Source of the DNA: Thermogutta sp.
GTDB taxonomy: Bacteria > Planctomycetota > Planctomycetia > Pirellulales > Thermoguttaceae
Length of the DNA stretch: 8,523 nt
Reading direction: 5' to 3'
Assembly (NCBI RefSeq): GCF_014359955.1
Contig: NZ_JACIYL010000114.1
Location: forward strand, 1 to 8,523
Below are positions 7,181-8,523 of the stretch, one piece after another. Each line of letters begins with the position of its first letter. The stretch's first letter is position 1. The translations under genes and the position numbers were made by a program. Below the pieces are notes generated by a model. That model was not told where the DNA came from. It was given only the letters and a program-made list of their open reading frames with translations, and made no database searches.

Positions 7181-7252
7181 ATCCTTTCCTTTGCGGTTCT
7201 AGCAACTCCTCGCAAACGTCTTTACACCACATACCTTCGCAAATGCGTCGGT

Positions 7253-7258
7253 AATATA
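7253..7258 (-). promoter_or_regulatory. Possible -10 element upstream of dapB
   Basis: Read on the minus strand, TATATT lies in the thrC-dapB gap about 73 bases before the dapB ATG, in an otherwise G+C-richer stretch. I see no good -35 hexamer 16-18 bases upstream, so this is only a weak hint that dapB has its own promoter. Confidence 0.18.
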
Positions 7259-7371
7259 TCCAATGCGTTTTTCTCCGCCCCCGCCATTACTCCGCGAAAT
7301 TGCGTGCAACAGGTTGTTGGAAACAGGACGTGTTCTCTTGAGTGTGCTTCCAGCTTCCGTTTGCGACAGCT

Positions 7372-8523
7372 TCACCCGTACAGGTGAATGGCTTTGATGA
7401 TTTCGTTCAAATCGTTGGCTACGCTCACGGCGCGATTGGCGAAGGTGGCTCGTCGCACCCCGCGTTTGCCGAGCACCTCGTTGAACATTTGCTGATCCGT
7501 GGTGTGATAGGCAACTGTCGCGGTAGGGTCCTTCAACTGATGACCGGTAAGGATGCAGACAACCCGTTCGTCTTTTGCGATAACCCCCTCACTGACCAGT
7601 CGTTTGGCCCCGGCCACACTCGCCGCGCTCGCCGGCTCACAGCCGAGACCACCGGCGCCAACCTGGGCTTTCGCATCCAGGATTTCCTGGTCCGTCACCT
7701 CGCGAACCACCCCCTGGCAGACTTCCAGAGCCTGTAAACATTTCCAAAAATTGACGGGTCGGTTAATTTCAATGGCGCTGGCGATTGTCGAGGCACGGCG
7801 TCCCTCGCGATCCATTTCTCCGTAGAACTGGGAGAGTTTTTCCGCATCAACCCGTCCTCCATTCCAGCGGAGCCCCTCACATTCGTAAAGGCGGTAAAGG
7901 GTATTAGCGCCAACGGCGTTGATAACTGCCAGTCGAGGCACCTTCTTGATCAGCCCCAGGTCCCGCAATTCACGAAATGCCTTCCCAAAGGCGCTGCTGT
8001 TTCCCAGGTTTCCACCAGGGACAACAATCCAGTCGGGGACCTCCCACCGGAGCGCTTCCAGCACCCGGAACATAATGGTTTTCTGCCCCTCCAGCCGGAA
8101 TGGATTGACACTGTTTACAAGGTAGATTCCCAGCGAGCGGCTGACCTCTTGCACTCGCTTCATCGCGTCGTCGAAATCCCCCGCAATTTGTACGGTGAGT
8201 GCCCCATAGTCGAGGGCCTGCGCCAACTTTCCATACGCAATTTTTCCGGATCCGATGAAAATAATGGCCCGCATCAAACGCGTCACAGAACAATAGAGGG
8301 CCAGCGACGCGCTGGTATTTCCGGTCGAAGCGCAGGCCGCCCGGGTGGCTCCCACCAATCGGGCATGCGTGAACGCAGCGGCCATCCCGTTGTCTTTGAA
8401 GCTTCCGGAGGGATTGAGGCCCTCGTACTGGAGAAAGACGGATCCCGGCCGAAGCCCCACATATTCAGCCACTGGGTCTGATCTCTGAAGGAGCGTCTGT
8501 CCTTCGCCGATTGTCACGCATAT
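7372..8523 (-). CDS. thrC: Threonine synthase, 5' end outside window
   Basis: At least 383 residues; the frame stays open through the right edge. It is a PLP-dependent fold-type II enzyme that converts O-phosphohomoserine to threonine. Numbering from the GTG at 8517: GEGQTLL (4-10) is the conserved substrate-site entry, [10 protein letters not shown] (35-44) holds the PLP-binding lysine K41, ASTGNTSAS (63-71) and PGGNLGN (167-173) bind substrate and PLP phosphate, CEPASAAS (293-300) and LTGHQLKDP (324-331) are family motifs. Most relatives have LTGHGLKD, so Q327 is a small variation. The GTG at 8517 is probably internal: it lies in the middle of the usual V-T-I/L-G-E-G motif. Threonine synthases of this type carry several tens of residues before it, often a short cysteine-containing domain. 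Ends with TGA at 7374-7372. Confidence 0.95.
   Translation of the reverse strand: MCVTIGEGQTLLQRSDPVAEYVGLRPGSVFLQYEGLNPSGSFKDNGMAAAFTHARLVGATRAACASTGNTSASLALYCSVTRLMRAIIFIGSGKIAYGKLAQALDYGALTVQIAGDFDDAMKRVQEVSRSLGIYLVNSVNPFRLEGQKTIMFRVLEALRWEVPDWIVVPGGNLGNSSAFGKAFRELRDLGLIKKVPRLAVINAVGANTLYRLYECEGLRWNGGRVDAEKLSQFYGEMDREGRRASTIASAIEINRPVNFWKCLQALEVCQGVVREVTDQEILDAKAQVGAGGLGCEPASAASVAGAKRLVSEGVIAKDERVVCILTGHQLKDPTATVAYHTTDQQMFNEVLGKRGVRRATFANRAVSVANDLNEIIKAIHLYG

Noticed and set aside
7307..7319. CAACA/TGTTG inverted repeat after thrC as a terminator
   Set aside because: Stem of only five base pairs and no T-run on the minus strand.
6221..7387. 388-codon plus-strand frame over dapB
   Set aside because: It is antisense to dapB and its flanks, with no recognisable domain; a shadow frame.
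8515..8517. GTG as the true start of threonine synthase
   Set aside because: It falls inside a conserved family motif and the frame continues to the window edge; the real start is outside.

Overview
The window is mostly a bacterial chromosome segment of moderate-to-high G+C (about 52% in a hand-counted stretch at 241-300). It encodes housekeeping proteins plus one Tat-exported oxidoreductase. The best lineage guess is a planctomycete. The main reason is the Tat-signal Gfo/Idh/MocA oxidoreductase with a C-terminal SGPLTEFLMLGNVA segment, a type found in many copies in Planctomycetes. The lineage call is inference; no marker here settles it.

Layout, left to right. Positions 3-221 (+) hold the last 72 codons of a phage-type tail fibre assembly chaperone, about 71% G+C by hand count. 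It meets, tail to tail and with a 4-base overlap, a Gfo/Idh/MocA oxidoreductase (218-1567, -) that lacks its usual last dozen or so residues. Upstream of that on the same strand is a YhaM-like OB-fold/HD 3'-5' exoribonuclease (1766-2752, -). A 401-base divergent gap (2753-3153) follows. It contains a candidate promoter, several short inverted repeats and a 43-codon proline-containing ORF. It leads into proS (3154-4926, +), a complete bacterial prolyl-tRNA synthetase with the editing insertion. Convergent with proS is a minus-strand cluster: threonine synthase thrC (enters from the right edge and ends at 7372), dapB (6389-7180) and a YhdH/AcuI-type zinc-independent medium-chain reductase (5195-6208).

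How the genes relate. thrC and dapB both belong to the aspartate-derived amino-acid family (threonine and lysine/diaminopimelate). However, the gaps of 191 and 180 bases, and a terminator-like hairpin after dapB, suggest they need not share one transcript with the reductase. proS and the exoribonuclease diverge from one intergenic region. The Gfo/Idh gene has its own strong Shine-Dalgarno and an upstream hairpin.

The most notable observation is the left boundary near position 220. A G+C-rich, proteobacterial-phage-like gene end abuts a planctomycete-type gene whose frame is closed by a stop codon lying in the phage-like DNA. This looks like a chimeric contig join or a recombination/insertion breakpoint. 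I found no CRISPR array, transposase, rRNA, tRNA or convincing new defence or biosynthetic system in the window.
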